In this document: piece by piece, positions 7,634-14,803 of the stretch
Position numbering within the stretch: position 1 is the stretch's first letter
Layout: the number at the start of each line of letters is the position of its first letter
Source: an uncultured Altererythrobacter sp.
GTDB taxonomy: Bacteria; Pseudomonadota; Alphaproteobacteria; Sphingomonadales; Sphingomonadaceae
DNA length: 14,803 bases
Direction of reading: 5' to 3'
Assembly (NCBI GenBank): GCA_946885545.1
Contig: CAMPGP010000027.1
Location: forward strand, 1-14,803
Position numbers and translations under genes: made by a program
Notes under the pieces: model-generated
Told to the model about the DNA's origin: nothing
Seen by the model: only the letters and a program-made list of their open reading frames with translations
The model's database searches: none

Positions 7634-9556
7634 TCAGGCCCGCGCCTCTTCCACGCCCGCGCTGTTGTGGCGCAGCGCCTTGAGCACCGTGTCGACGATG
7701 TGCGGTGCGTTGAGCCCTGCTTCGTCGTACTGCTTCGCGGGATCATCGTGATCCTGAAACGCGTCGGGCAGGCGCATGGTCCGGATCTTGAGGCCGCTGT
7801 CTGTCAGCCCTTCGTCGCTGGCGAAGGTGAGTACGTGCGCCCCGAGGCCGCCGATCGCCGCTTCCTCGATCGTCACCACGACATCATGGGTGCGAATCAT
7901 TCGTTCGATCAGGGCGGTATCGAGCGGCTTGGCGAAGCGCATGTCGGCCACCGTGGTCGACAGGCCCTTGGCGTCGAGCTGGTCTGCGGCCTTGAGCGCC
8001 TCGTGCAGCCGCGTGCCGAGCGAAAGGATCGCGACCTTGGTGCCTTCGCGCACCACGCGGCCCTTGCCGATCTCCAGCTTCTCCGGAACCTCCGGCAGCG
8101 GCACGCCGACGCCGCTCCCGCGCGGATAGCGGAAGGCGATGGGCCCCGCGTCGTATTCGGCGGCGGTGTAGGTCATGTGGACCAGCTCGGCCTCGTCGGC
8201 GGCGGCCATGACGACGAAGTTGGGCAGCGTGGAGAGATAGGTAACGTCGAACGATCCAGCGTGCGTCGCGCCGTCGGCGCCAACTAGCCCGGCGCGGTCG
8301 ATCGCGAAGCGCACCGGCAGGTTCTGGATCGCGACATCGTGCACCACCTGGTCGTAGGCGCGCTGGAGGAAGGTCGAATAGATCGCCGCGAACGGGCGCA
8401 TGCCCTGCGCGGCGAGCCCGGCGGCGAAGGTCACGCCATGCTGCTCGGCGATCCCGACGTCGAACGCGCGATCCGGGTGCGCCTTGGCGAACTTGTCGAC
8501 CCCGGTGCCGCTCGGCATCGCGGCGGTGATCGCGCAGATGCGCCTGTCGCTCTCGGCCAGCTTCGCCAACGTCTCGCCGAACACGTTCTGGTAGCTCGGA
8601 GGGCCGCCGCTCGACTTCTTCTGCTCGCCGGTAATGACGTCGAACTTGGCGACGCCGTGATACTTGTCGGCGCTGCTTTCTGCGGGCGCGTAGCCCTTGC
8701 CCTTCTGCGTCACGACATGGACCAGGATCGGCCCGAGGCCGCTGTCGCGCACGTTCTCGAGCACGGGGATCAGGTGGTCGAGGTTGTGCCCGTCGATCGG
8801 CCCGACGTAGTAGAAGCCCAGTTCCTCGAACAGCGTGCCGCCGGTGGCCATGCCGCGCGCATATTCCTCGGCCTTCTCGAGCCCCGAGTGAACCTTGCGG
8901 CTGAGCTTCTTCGACAGGCGCGACGCGAGGCTGCGCAAGCCGAGATACTCGCTGCTCGACACCATCCGCGCGAGATAGGCCGAAAGACCGCCCACGGGCG
9001 GCGCGATCGACATGTCGTTGTCGTTGAGGATCACCACCAGCCGGTTGCCCGCCTGCTCGGCGTTGTTCATCGCTTCGTAGGCCATGCCCGCGCTCATCGC
9101 GCCGTCGCCGATCACCGCGATCGCCTTGCCCGGCTTGTCGTTCAGCTTGTTGGCGATCGCGAAGCCGAGGCCCGCCGAGATCGAGGTCGAGGAATGCGCC
9201 GCACCGAACGGATCGTATTCACTCTCGGAGCGCTTGGTGAAGCCCGACAGCCCCCCGCCCTGGCGCAGCGTGCGGATGCGGCTCCGCCGCCCGGTGAGGA
9301 TCTTGTGCGGGTAGGCCTGGTGGCCGACGTCCCAGATCAGCTTGTCTTCCGGCGTGTCGAACACATAGTGGATCGCGACCGAGAGCTCGACCACGCCGAG
9401 CCCCGAGCCCAAGTGCCCGCCGGTGCTGCCGACGGCGGAAATCATCTCGTCGCGCAATTCGTCGGACAGCTGGCGCAGCTGGCCTTTGTCGAGCTTGCGG
9501 AGATCTGTGGGGGTGTCGACCGTGTCGAGCAGCGGCGTTGCAGGCGGTTGGCTCAT
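7634..9556 (-). CDS. dxs: 1-deoxy-D-xylulose-5-phosphate synthase
   Basis: This enzyme condenses pyruvate and glyceraldehyde 3-phosphate to DXP, the first step of the MEP isoprenoid pathway, using thiamine diphosphate and Mg2+ in the cytosol. The 640 residues match the family's usual 620-640. Seen motifs are [11 protein letters not shown] with H48, [15 protein letters not shown] (76-90), the thiamine motif GDGAMSAG (150-157) with NDND near 178-181, and [13 protein letters not shown]. The last contains E371, the match to E. coli Glu370. [15 protein letters not shown] and a C-terminal transketolase-like domain (PFRYPRG-type segment, [10 protein letters not shown]) follow. ATG at 9556 has AAGG about 9 bases upstream. 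It follows the Zur-like gene by 75 bases and precedes the hydrolase by 35. No convincing own promoter was found in the 75-base gap. The product would supply precursors for quinones and carotenoids. Confidence 0.98.
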   Translation of the reverse strand: MSQPPATPLLDTVDTPTDLRKLDKGQLRQLSDELRDEMISAVGSTGGHLGSGLGVVELSVAIHYVFDTPEDKLIWDVGHQAYPHKILTGRRSRIRTLRQGGGLSGFTKRSESEYDPFGAAHSSTSISAGLGFAIANKLNDKPGKAIAVIGDGAMSAGMAYEAMNNAEQAGNRLVVILNDNDMSIAPPVGGLSAYLARMVSSSEYLGLRSLASRLSKKLSRKVHSGLEKAEEYARGMATGGTLFEELGFYYVGPIDGHNLDHLIPVLENVRDSGLGPILVHVVTQKGKGYAPAESSADKYHGVAKFDVITGEQKKSSGGPPSYQNVFGETLAKLAESDRRICAITAAMPSGTGVDKFAKAHPDRAFDVGIAEQHGVTFAAGLAAQGMRPFAAIYSTFLQRAYDQVVHDVAIQNLPVRFAIDRAGLVGADGATHAGSFDVTYLSTLPNFVVMAAADEAELVHMTYTAAEYDAGPIAFRYPRGSGVGVPLPEVPEKLEIGKGRVVREGTKVAILSLGTRLHEALKAADQLDAKGLSTTVADMRFAKPLDTALIERMIRTHDVVVTIEEAAIGGLGAHVLTFASDEGLTDSGLKIRTMRLPDAFQDHDDPAKQYDEAGLNAPHIVDTVLKALRHNSAGVEEARA

Positions 9557-9631
9557 CCGATCGGCCTTACACCGGCGAAACCGGCCTGTCGATGAACCGC
9601 GCGTGATAGGGACATGAGCAATTCGTGAGCG

Positions 9632-10102
9632 TCAACCCGCGCAGGCCTCGCACAGCCCGCGGACCTCGATGATCGGGCGGCGGGTGCGGAACCCGCTCGC
9701 CTGCGCCACCTTGCGCACTCCGCCCGAAACGGCGTCGTCGTCGACATGGGTCGCCTCGCCGCATTCGTCGCAGACGAGGAAGATGCAGTCGTGCTCGCAG
9801 CCCGGATGGGTGTTGGCGAGGTAGGCGTTGGCACTTTCCACCCGCATCGCGAGGTTGTTGGCCACGAACAGGTCGAGGATGCGGTACACGCTGTTGGGCG
9901 CGACCCGCTTGCCGCGGGCGCGCGAGAGGTTGTCGGCGATATCGTAGGCCGAGGCCGGGCGGTCGTGCCTCGCGAGTTCCTCGAACACCGATTCGCGCAT
10001 ACCGGTCCATTGCTCGCCAGCCTCGACCAGCGCGTCGCGTGCCGCCGACACGAGGTCGTTGCCGCTGTGTTCGTGGTGCGAGTGGGTGTGTTGGGTCGCC
10101 AT
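9632..10102 (-). CDS. Fur-superfamily metalloregulator, Zur-like
   Basis: This is a 156-residue DNA-binding repressor. Fur-family proteins dimerise and bind operators when loaded with metal, and Zur senses zinc. The winged-helix part is near residues 15-90 (ASAYDIADNLS and APNSVYRILDLFVANNLA). The structural zinc site is C111-x-x-C114 with C151-x-x-C154. Sensor candidates are H99, C102, H104 and C106 in HPGCEHDC; H104 sits seven residues before the CxxC, as His96 does in E. coli Zur. The N-terminus is histidine-rich (HTHSHHEH, residues 5-12), which suits zinc sensing more than iron. ATG at 10102 is chosen because the helix-turn-helix begins soon after it and it lies just beyond the msrA stop. 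A longer frame would run into msrA. Zur is preferred over Fur or PerR at moderate certainty. Confidence 0.9.
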   Translation of the reverse strand: MATQHTHSHHEHSGNDLVSAARDALVEAGEQWTGMRESVFEELARHDRPASAYDIADNLSRARGKRVAPNSVYRILDLFVANNLAMRVESANAYLANTHPGCEHDCIFLVCDECGEATHVDDDAVSGGVRKVAQASGFRTRRPIIEVRGLCEACAG

Positions 10103-10137
10103 GCCGCCGATATAGCGACTGTCGACGCCGGGCGCCA

Positions 10138-10809
10138 CTAGTCGCGCTGGAAGCTCGCGCTGTAGACGCCGGGATAGAGCCGCTTTAGCGCGGCTACCTT
10201 CGGCGCGTCCCAGCGCACGATGTAGCCGTGGCGCGGGTTCTTCGCCATAAAGTCCTGGTGGTAGGTTTCGGCGGGGTGGAAGCCCTGCGCGCGCTCGATC
10301 CGGGTCACGATCGGGCGTTGCCATTTGCCCGAGGCCTTCATCTGCGCGAGGTAGGCCCGTGCTACCGCGCGCTGCTCGGCGGAGGTAGGGACTAGTGCTG
10401 AGCGGTAATGCGCTCCGACATCGGGACCCTGACGGTTCTTGAGCGTCGGATCGGCGACCACCGAGAAGAAAATCCGCAACAACTGATCATAGCGGATGAC
10501 CTTGGGATCGTAGACGACCTTCACCGCCTCGGCATGATCGGTAATCCCGGAGGAAACGAGTTCGTAAGTCGCCTGACGTTCGGTGCCGCCGTGGTATCCG
10601 GCGACGGCGCTCTTCACGCCCCGAACATGGCTGAACACGCCTTCGACGCCCCAGAAACAGCCTCCGGCAAAGATCGCGGTCTTGAGCCCGCCCGTTTCCT
10701 TCGCGGTGCGTTCGGCGGAAGGGGCCGCAACGACGCTCTCCGCAGCGGCGGGCTGACAGGCGCCGAGCGCCAGCGAACCCGCGAGGAGGAGGACGAGGGC
10801 CGGCTTCAC
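10138..10809 (-). CDS. msrA: Lipoprotein peptide-methionine (S)-S-oxide reductase, single catalytic Cys
   Basis: MsrA reduces S-methionine sulfoxide in oxidised proteins. The 223 residues start with a lipoprotein signal, LALGAC, placing the lipidated Cys at 18, so the enzyme should sit on the periplasmic side of the envelope. The catalytic motif GGCFWGVEG has C51. Other family pieces are [32 protein letters not shown] and [11 protein letters not shown]. Apart from C18 and C51 no cysteine is present, so the usual C-terminal resolving cysteines are missing. The start is GTG at 10809, in a GTGA overlap with the stop of the small membrane gene upstream. The frame stops 35 bases before the Zur-like gene. 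Because the oxidised C51 cannot form an internal disulfide, an outside thiol or glutaredoxin-like partner is inferred for recycling. Confidence 0.97.
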   Translation of the reverse strand: MKPALVLLLAGSLALGACQPAAAESVVAAPSAERTAKETGGLKTAIFAGGCFWGVEGVFSHVRGVKSAVAGYHGGTERQATYELVSSGITDHAEAVKVVYDPKVIRYDQLLRIFFSVVADPTLKNRQGPDVGAHYRSALVPTSAEQRAVARAYLAQMKASGKWQRPIVTRIERAQGFHPAETYHQDFMAKNPRHGYIVRWDAPKVAALKRLYPGVYSASFQRD

Positions 10810-10943
10810 CGAAGGACGGCGGCCTCGGCCTGCGGCACGATCGCGCCAACGATGTCCGGACCGGTCTGGAGCACGACGAGGATCGCCCCGGCGACAAAGC
10901 CGATGGCGAAGTTGCGGAAGAGGTCGGTCTTGAACAGTTTCAT
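10806..10943 (-). CDS. Small single-span membrane protein preceding msrA
   Basis: The 45-residue protein begins [16 protein letters not shown], has one hydrophobic segment near residues 11-27 ([15 protein letters not shown]) and ends in [13 protein letters not shown] at 10943 is preferred over a longer in-frame start at 11054. The extra 37 residues would be basic and unstructured-looking and would cross the purH terminator hairpin. The basic N-terminus suggests N-in orientation. Its TGA overlaps the GTG of msrA by four bases, so msrA translation is probably coupled to it. No Shine-Dalgarno is evident, but the leader has a seven-A tract. Function is unknown; an assembly or anchoring partner of MsrA is only a guess from the coupling. 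I have an impression of similar short proteins before msrA in sphingomonads but cannot verify it. Confidence 0.7.
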   Translation of the reverse strand: MKLFKTDLFRNFAIGFVAGAILVVLQTGPDIVGAIVPQAEAAVLR

Positions 10944-10983
10944 GGCGTTTCGGTCTTTTTTTGCGAATCTCTCGCAGCAGGGG

Positions 10984-11012
10984 ATAGCATCCCGCGCTTG
11001 CGGCATTCTGAA
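10984..11012 (-). promoter_or_regulatory. Tentative promoter for the small membrane protein-msrA-zur unit
   Basis: On the minus strand TTCAGA (complement of 11007-11012), a 17-base spacer and TGCTAT (complement of 10984-10989) lie in the 134-base gap before the operon. The -10 sits inside a 13-base dyad GGGAT-AGC-ATCCC (10981-10993), which could be a regulator site. The predicted start is near 10977. A second dyad, TGCGA-N5-TCGCA (10962-10976), would then form the very 5' end of the mRNA, followed by seven A. Consensus match is modest. Confidence 0.3.
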
Positions 11013-11035
11013 CGTGGGGTTCGGCTTGCGTTTAC

Positions 11036-11061
11036 GAAAGGGGGCCGCGGCCAACCCTTTC
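11036..11061 (-). terminator. Probable terminator hairpin after purH
   Basis: GAAAGGG (11036-11042) and CCCTTTC (11055-11061) form a 7-base stem, and the loop holds the self-complementary GGCCGCGGCC (11043-11052). It starts 16 bases past the purH stop. The downstream arm on the minus strand ends in TTTC but no long T run follows, so termination efficiency is uncertain. It also separates purH from the msrA promoter region. Confidence 0.45.
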
Positions 11062-11077
11062 TAACAGGGCCTAAACC

Positions 11078-12667
11078 TCAGTGCCGGAAGTGGCGCATTC
11101 CGGTGAAGACCATCGCCAGGCCCGCCTCGTTGGCGGCGGCGATCACTTCCTCGTCGCGGATCGAGCCGCCCGGCTGGATCACCGCGGTCGCACCCGCCTC
11201 GGCCGCGGCGAGCAGGCCGTCGGCGAAGGGGAAGAAGGCGTCGCTGGCGACCGCGCTCCCGACCGTGCGCGGGGCGTCCCAGCCGAACTTTTCGGCAGCT
11301 TCGGCGGCCTTCATCGCGGCGATGCGTGAGGAATCGCGGCGGTTCATCTGCCCGGCGCCGATGCCCGCGGTGGCGCCGTCCTTCGCATAGACGATCGCGT
11401 TCGACTTGACGTGGCGTGCCACGGTCCAGGCGAACAGGCAGTCTTCCAGCTCGCGCTCGGTCGGCGCGCGCTCGGTCACGACCTTGAGGTCGTCGCGCGA
11501 GATCGCGCCACTGTCGCGGTCCTGCACCAGGATGCCGCCCGCGATCACCGCCATCGTCTGGCCGGGACGGCGCGGATCGGGCAGGTCTTCGGTCAGCAGC
11601 AGGCGCAGGTTTTTCTTCTTCGCGAAGGCGGCGCGCGCGGCCTCGTCGGCACCCGGGGCGACCACGACTTCGGTGAAGATCGTACAGATCGCCTCGGCCG
11701 TCGGCCCATCGAGGGGCACGTTGGTCGCCACGATCCCGCCGAACGCCGAGATGTCGTCGCAGGCGAGCGCTGCGTGCCATGCGTTAACCAGGCTGTCGGC
11801 CTGCGCCACGCCGCAGGGGTTGGCGTGCTTGACGATCACCACCGCGGGGCGCCCGCCGCGAAATTCGGCGGCGAGCTCGAGCGCGGCCGCGGCATCGTTG
11901 TAGTTGTTGTAGCTGAGTTCCTTGCCCTGGACCTGCTCGGCCTGCGGCAAGCCCTGCGAATGCGGCCCGGCGGGCAGGTAGAGCGCGGCGTCCTGATGCG
12001 GGTTCTCGCCGTAGCGCAGCGTGCCCGCGAGCTTGCGGGTCATGCTCACCACCGGGGGGAACTTCTGCCCCTGATCGGCGAAGGCGAACCACTGGCTGAT
12101 CGCGGAATCGTAAGCGGCGGTCGCAGCGAACGCCTTTGCCGCCATGCGCTTGCGGAAGTCGAGCGTGGTGCCGCCGTCGTGGTCGGCCAACTCGGCGAGC
12201 AGGTCGTCGTAGTCGGCCGGATCGGTGACGATAGTGACGTATCGGTGATTTTTTGCCGAAGAGCGAACCATACTGGGCCCACCGATGTCGATGTTCTCGA
12301 TCACCTCGTCGCGTTCGGCCCCGCGCGCGACGGTGTCCTCGAACGGGTAGAGGTTGACCACCACGAGGTCGATCGCGCCGATTTCGTGCGCTTCCATCGC
12401 CGCGGCGTGCTCCGGATTGTCGCGCACCGCGAGCAGCCCGCCGTGGACCATCGGGTGGAGCGTCTTGACCCGCCCGTCCATCATCTCGGGAAATCCGGTC
12501 AGGTCGGAAACGTCGCGCACCGTCAGGCCCGCCTCGCGCAGCGCGCGCGCGGTGCCGCCGGTCGAGACCAGTTCCACCCCGCCCTTGGCGAGCCGCGCGC
12601 CGAGGTCCAGCAAACCGTCCTTGTCGGACACCGAAAGCAGTGCCCGCCTGATCGTCACGTCGCTCAC
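11078..12667 (-). CDS. purH: Bifunctional AICAR transformylase/IMP cyclohydrolase
   Basis: PurH performs the last two steps of purine synthesis in the cytosol: formyl transfer from 10-formyl-tetrahydrofolate to AICAR, then ring closure to IMP. The 529 residues match the usual size. The N-terminal cyclohydrolase domain (about 1-195) shows [24 protein letters not shown] (34-48), [13 protein letters not shown] (65-77) and [16 protein letters not shown]. The transformylase domain shows [14 protein letters not shown] (217-230), the K280-H281 pair in VKHANPCG, and [12 protein letters not shown]. The start is GTG at 12667 ([14 protein letters not shown]). The frame is open far upstream, but only this start gives the standard N-terminus, 8 bases after the heparinase-like stop. 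GGGA about 11 bases upstream may serve as the ribosome site. It is the last gene of the rpe operon and is followed by a hairpin at 11036-11061. Confidence 0.98.
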   Translation of the reverse strand: MSDVTIRRALLSVSDKDGLLDLGARLAKGGVELVSTGGTARALREAGLTVRDVSDLTGFPEMMDGRVKTLHPMVHGGLLAVRDNPEHAAAMEAHEIGAIDLVVVNLYPFEDTVARGAERDEVIENIDIGGPSMVRSSAKNHRYVTIVTDPADYDDLLAELADHDGGTTLDFRKRMAAKAFAATAAYDSAISQWFAFADQGQKFPPVVSMTRKLAGTLRYGENPHQDAALYLPAGPHSQGLPQAEQVQGKELSYNNYNDAAAALELAAEFRGGRPAVVIVKHANPCGVAQADSLVNAWHAALACDDISAFGGIVATNVPLDGPTAEAICTIFTEVVVAPGADEAARAAFAKKKNLRLLLTEDLPDPRRPGQTMAVIAGGILVQDRDSGAISRDDLKVVTERAPTERELEDCLFAWTVARHVKSNAIVYAKDGATAGIGAGQMNRRDSSRIAAMKAAEAAEKFGWDAPRTVGSAVASDAFFPFADGLLAAAEAGATAVIQPGGSIRDEEVIAAANEAGLAMVFTGMRHFRH

Positions 12668-12675
12668 GTCGAATG

Positions 12676-14547
12676 TTATCCCATTTTCTTGAGCAGCCAG
12701 GAGAAGCTTCCCCCGCTGCGCGATGTCAGGCCCTGGAGGACCAGTTGTTCGATCGGGTGGGCACGCCCCTGCCCGTCGACCCACAGGCTTTCCTCGATCG
12801 ACAGTTCGCCGGTCTTCTCGCCTTGCGGGACGCGGAACTGCCAGAAGCTGCCGTCGGGCAAGGCCAGCCCGGCACCCTGCCGGTCGTCCGAGAGCCGCGC
12901 TTCGACGCCGGGGCCGAGGTGGAAGCGAATCGCGAAGCCGATCTTGCCGCGCTTGCCAGTCTTGCCCGCGGGCAGCAACACGTCTTCGCCGCGCAGTTCG
13001 TGGCCGGTGTCGCGCAGGATCAATATCCGCCTGTGGACCAGCCCATGACGCGCCGCATAACCATCGTGGCTCGCCTCGAGCCGGGTCGCGTTGCCGCCGT
13101 TGAGGTCGAGCGTGCGGCGATCGATCTCGACCTCGTTCACGCCCTTGCCCAGCTTGCCGTGGAGCAGGACCGCGGTGGAATTGGCTTCGTCGAGCGCCAG
13201 CGTCGAATGCGCAGCGGTGGCGCGCAGGCCCTGCTCGATCCGTACCGGCACCTGGCCGCCGGCAAGCGCCGCGCCGCCGCAGTTGACGACGATGCGCTGC
13301 CCGTCGGCGGAAAACTCGAACGCCAGCGTGGATGCGCAGCCCGAACGCGCATGGCGCGGCAGCGGCGGCGGGGCGGCGTCCATCACCAGCACCGACTTGC
13401 GCGCGGCGACACGCTGGTAACCCCACTGGCGCGCATCCTTGAGCGGTCGGGTCCGCACCCGGCTCGCGTCGACCAGCGCGGCGACCCGCTCGGCCCGCAA
13501 CGCCCCCGAGCCCTGCCAGTTGCCGAGCCCGCCGTCGCCGTGGAGCAACGAGAGGAGGGGCGGCACGAGCAGTTGCAGCATCGTTTCGACGAATTGCGGC
13601 GGATCGCGCTTCACCGCTTCGTAGCAGGCGCGCAGATCGACGAGTGCGGCGATCGCGTCCATCTGCGCCAGCGGACTGCGCGAGAGCACGCCGCCGTCTT
13701 CCGCGACGAGTTCGCCCAGTGCGCGCGCCAGCCCGGCTTCGGCGAACAGCCGCCGCGGCTTGCCATCGGGCAGCAGCAGGCCGGCCGCGACCAGCCCCGT
13801 CCAGGCCGCGACCGCGCCGAGCCCGTCGTCCGCCTTGCCTGGTCTGCGGTCCAGCCAGCGCGCCGTTTCGGCGATCGCCGCGAGCGCCTTGCCGCGCAGT
13901 TGCGCCCCCTCGCCCGAAAGGATCAGCGGCGCGAAGACGAGCCAGTTGCGCAGCCGGCTGCCGACGTGCTCGACGTTCCACGCGGGACCCTTGCCCGGTG
14001 CGGGATTGGCCTGGAGCCAGGCGCCGAGCACGCGCTCGGCGGTCGCCACGCACTGTTCGCGCGGCGCGCTGGCGGCGAGATCGCGCAACCAGGTGAACCC
14101 GTGGACCGCGCGTTCGAAGGGCGGCGTCAGGCGCGCGACCGATTCGAATTCCATCTGCGCGATCGGCGCCTTGACCCCGTTCACGAGGAAATGCCCTGCG
14201 CGCAAAGCGACTCCGGCGGCGCGATCGCCGACGAGCGGGCTCTCGACCGTGCCGAGCAGACGCGGGCGGGCGGGCTTGGAAAAAGGCGACGTCAGCGTCG
14301 GCCCTGAGACCCCCATGCGATAGGCCAGACGGATCAGTGCCTCGCCCGCTCCGACGCGGGGCGCGGCCAGATCGGACAGCACCAGCGAGCGAGCAGGCTC
14401 GAGCGCGTCCTGCCGCTCGCCATCCGCGCGCACCAGCGTTTCGACCTTTCCGTCTCCCAGCGGCAGTGCCGGCGCATCGTGCGGCATTTCGCGCGTTACG
14501 GCTGCGCGGCGGGCGGCGGCATCGACCAGCGGCGCCGCGTCGCCCAT
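12676..14547 (-). CDS. Heparinase II/III-family protein
   Basis: The 623-residue protein resembles alginate/heparin lyase-like proteins, with an (alpha/alpha) toroid N-terminal half and a beta-sandwich C-terminal half. The helical part runs to about residue 370, with [10 protein letters not shown] (151-160), [22 protein letters not shown] (split as [10 protein letters not shown] at 181-190 and [12 protein letters not shown]), [15 protein letters not shown] and LGNWQGSGA (341-349). The beta part shows [12 protein letters not shown] (446-457, with H447), then [25 protein letters not shown] and [12 protein letters not shown]. There is no signal peptide, unlike secreted lyases, so a cytosolic role or unusual export is implied. 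ATG at 14547 overlaps the rpe TGA by one base (TGATG), and purH begins 8 bases after its TAA. The substrate is unknown; action on an envelope or stored polysaccharide is a guess. Confidence 0.9.
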   Translation of the reverse strand: MGDAAPLVDAAARRAAVTREMPHDAPALPLGDGKVETLVRADGERQDALEPARSLVLSDLAAPRVGAGEALIRLAYRMGVSGPTLTSPFSKPARPRLLGTVESPLVGDRAAGVALRAGHFLVNGVKAPIAQMEFESVARLTPPFERAVHGFTWLRDLAASAPREQCVATAERVLGAWLQANPAPGKGPAWNVEHVGSRLRNWLVFAPLILSGEGAQLRGKALAAIAETARWLDRRPGKADDGLGAVAAWTGLVAAGLLLPDGKPRRLFAEAGLARALGELVAEDGGVLSRSPLAQMDAIAALVDLRACYEAVKRDPPQFVETMLQLLVPPLLSLLHGDGGLGNWQGSGALRAERVAALVDASRVRTRPLKDARQWGYQRVAARKSVLVMDAAPPPLPRHARSGCASTLAFEFSADGQRIVVNCGGAALAGGQVPVRIEQGLRATAAHSTLALDEANSTAVLLHGKLGKGVNEVEIDRRTLDLNGGNATRLEASHDGYAARHGLVHRRILILRDTGHELRGEDVLLPAGKTGKRGKIGFAIRFHLGPGVEARLSDDRQGAGLALPDGSFWQFRVPQGEKTGELSIEESLWVDGQGRAHPIEQLVLQGLTSRSGGSFSWLLKKMG

Positions 14548-14803
14548 CAGCCTTCTCCCCGCAGCGCGGCGATGTTGTATGCGTACCGCTCCGGACCGCC
14601 CTTGAAGGTCGCCGAACCGGCCACGAGCACGTCGGCCCCCGCATCGAGGCACTGCCGCGCGGTCTCGACATTGACGCCGCCGTCGACCTCGAGGTGGATG
14701 TCGCGCCCGGTGGCGTCGATCATCTTCCGGATCGCGGCGACCTTGCGCAGCTGGCTGTCGATGAAGCTCTGCCCGCCGAAGCCGGGATTGACGCTCATCA
14801 CCA
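14547..14803 (-). CDS. rpe: Ribulose-phosphate 3-epimerase, 5' end missing
   Basis: Rpe interconverts ribulose 5-phosphate and xylulose 5-phosphate in the pentose phosphate pathway. Only the last 84-85 residues lie in the window; full proteins have about 220. The visible part begins [14 protein letters not shown], the family signature. It continues with LEVDGGVN, whose Asp matches the second catalytic acid, then [14 protein letters not shown], which forms the phosphate-binding end. The frame is open to the window edge, and no start was called because the gene continues beyond it. Its TGA (14547-14549) overlaps the ATG of the heparinase-like gene, so the two are translationally coupled. Xylulose 5-phosphate and ribose phosphate metabolism link loosely to purine synthesis by purH two genes on. 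Confidence 0.97.
   Translation of the reverse strand, partial: VMSVNPGFGGQSFIDSQLRKVAAIRKMIDATGRDIHLEVDGGVNVETARQCLDAGADVLVAGSATFKGGPERYAYNIAALRGEG

Noticed and set aside
10962..10976. TGCGA-N5-TCGCA as an intrinsic terminator
   Set aside because: On the minus strand it is followed by A rather than T. On the plus strand the T run precedes it.
10806..11054. 82-residue version of the small membrane protein
   Set aside because: The extra N-terminus overlaps the purH terminator and promoter region and is not protein-like. ATG 10943 gives a compact membrane protein.
11411..14307. Two long plus-strand open frames (11411-13048 and 12673-14307)
   Set aside because: They mirror purH and the heparinase-like gene, which have strong family motifs on the minus strand. 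No recognisable domains are seen in the mirrors.
11078..14671. A very long minus-strand open frame joining the purH frame to sequence inside the heparinase-like gene
   Set aside because: Upstream of 12667 it is the out-of-frame shadow of the heparinase-like gene, rich in Arg, Ala and Gly. Only the part from GTG 12667 is PurH.

Overview
The window is high-GC DNA (roughly two-thirds G+C, with strong G/C at third codon positions). Gene content and protein style point to an alphaproteobacterium of the Sphingomonadales, most like Erythrobacteraceae. The clues are a POT transporter beside secreted amidohydrolases, a heparinase-like gene between rpe and purH, a lipoprotein MsrA, and a Zur-like regulator close to dxs. 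This assignment is by recognition only. No tRNA, rRNA, insertion sequence, phage gene or CRISPR array was seen, and the region looks like ordinary chromosome. I did not find a clearly new biological system; the points worth a second look are modest.

Plus-strand half (1-5255). The 3' part of a POT-family peptide transporter ends in a small hairpin around its stop codon and a strong intrinsic terminator. A compact, overlapping gene string follows: a lipoprotein amidohydrolase with intact metal ligands, a secreted paralogue that has lost its metal ligands, and a secreted FKBP-type prolyl isomerase. An NnrU-family membrane protein then follows after 54 bases. The theme is import or hydrolysis of peptide-like compounds and protein handling in the cell envelope. 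The NnrU protein meets the opposing crotonase gene tail to tail, and both stops share one CTAG.

Minus-strand half (5252-14803). Read from the right, the first operon is rpe (partial), a heparinase II/III-like gene and purH, with 1-base overlap and 8-base spacing, ending at a likely hairpin terminator. A second unit starts near 10980: a 45-residue membrane protein, msrA (4-base overlap), and a Zur-like repressor. Then come dxs (first enzyme of the MEP isoprenoid pathway) and a membrane-anchored alpha/beta hydrolase. Last are a gene split by an in-frame TAA, apparently served by its own near-consensus promoter with a possible leaderless start, and a crotonase-family protein lacking both hydratase glutamates.

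Gap coverage: no gene-free stretch exceeds 300 bases. The longest (10944-11077) holds a probable promoter and a hairpin.
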